From Aplysia californica (taxonomy: Eukaryota > Mollusca > Gastropoda > Aplysiida > Aplysiidae), in the NCBI RefSeq assembly GCF_000002075.1, contig NW_004797628.1:608535-663431 (forward strand): a DNA stretch of 54,897 nt, given 5' to 3'. The translations under genes and the position numbers were made by a program. The notes under the pieces are model-generated. The model searched no databases. It was not told the origin of the DNA and worked only from the letters and a program-made list of their open reading frames with translations. Shown here piece after piece: positions 54,688 through 54,897 of the stretch. Within the stretch, counting starts at the first letter, position 1. Each line of letters opens with the position of its first letter.

Positions 54688-54745
54688 GGCAGGGGCTCTC
54701 ATGGCCCAGAGGTTAAGGTGTTGGCCTCTCATTTAGAATACATCA
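54688..54745 (+). mobile_element. tRNA-derived SINE head, copy C (truncated)
   Basis: GGGGCTCTCATGGCCCAGAG…GTTAAGGTGTTGGCCTCTCATT matches the heads of copies A and B. The match stops after the A-box half; the B box is missing. Confidence 0.7.
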
Positions 54746-54897
54746 TTTTTGCACCTTTATAGAGTATTCACGCCCAACAGGCATAAAAACAATATACATA
54801 CACTCCTTTGCTAAACACCTGCCCAGTCTAGCCCAGTCTCAGAAATTGTCCCCAAATGGGCATTTGTTAAATTCTACATTAAAACCGATTGTCGCTG

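Overview
This window reads as animal nuclear DNA that is AT-rich, intron-rich and heavily colonised by mobile elements. The style of the genes, the CR1/L2 and RTE LINEs, the tRNA-derived SINEs and the many small DNA transposons suggest a lophotrochozoan, most likely a mollusc. That placement is inference. No bacterial or organellar features are seen.

Three host genes are supported. (1) A D123/CDC123-domain gene on the minus strand (2767-4474) has two exons and encodes 368 aa. (2) RBM45, an RNA-binding protein with four RRM domains, lies on the plus strand. All eleven coding exons can be placed from 9656 to 30295 with consistent splice sites and phases, giving 518 aa. (3) Sepiapterin reductase (SPR) on the plus strand has three coding exons between 45480 and 52239 and encodes 266 aa. 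These genes have no obvious shared pathway: translation-factor assembly, RNA binding and tetrahydrobiopterin synthesis.

Layout. 1-1760: a (GA)n run and a broken Ty3/gypsy pol fossil. 1760-4700: the D123 gene. 4700-9640: intergenic, with a palindrome, an old SINE-like repeat and a complete hAT-type element (7275-9506) with an exact 8-bp target duplication, ending about 150 bp before the RBM45 start codon. 9822-20500: RBM45 intron 1, a nest of repeats. It holds a long foldback structure of about 2.7 kb, an RTE-like LINE split by a 976-bp terminal-inverted-repeat element, a three-unit tandem repeat, and a second copy of that element split in turn by a pogo/Tigger-like element. 20500-30300: the other RBM45 exons, with small TTAA-flanked elements in the introns. 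30300-34200: probable RBM45 3' UTR, including an intron. 34200-45480: intergenic, with two related TA-flanked elements, SINEs, a LINE 3' end, a duplicated GC-rich unit and several palindromic elements. 45480-52240: SPR, with a pogo-like element in intron 1 and a decayed piggyBac-like piece in intron 2. 52600-53300: an internally deleted piggyBac element with TTAA duplications. 53300-54897: little that can be named, apart from the start of a third SINE.

No new enzymatic system was found. The most interesting signals are the internally consistent families of short transposons. Several have exact target duplications, internal empty sites or nesting, so insertion order can be read directly. A short hairpin 3' tail is also shared by several SINE-like repeats.
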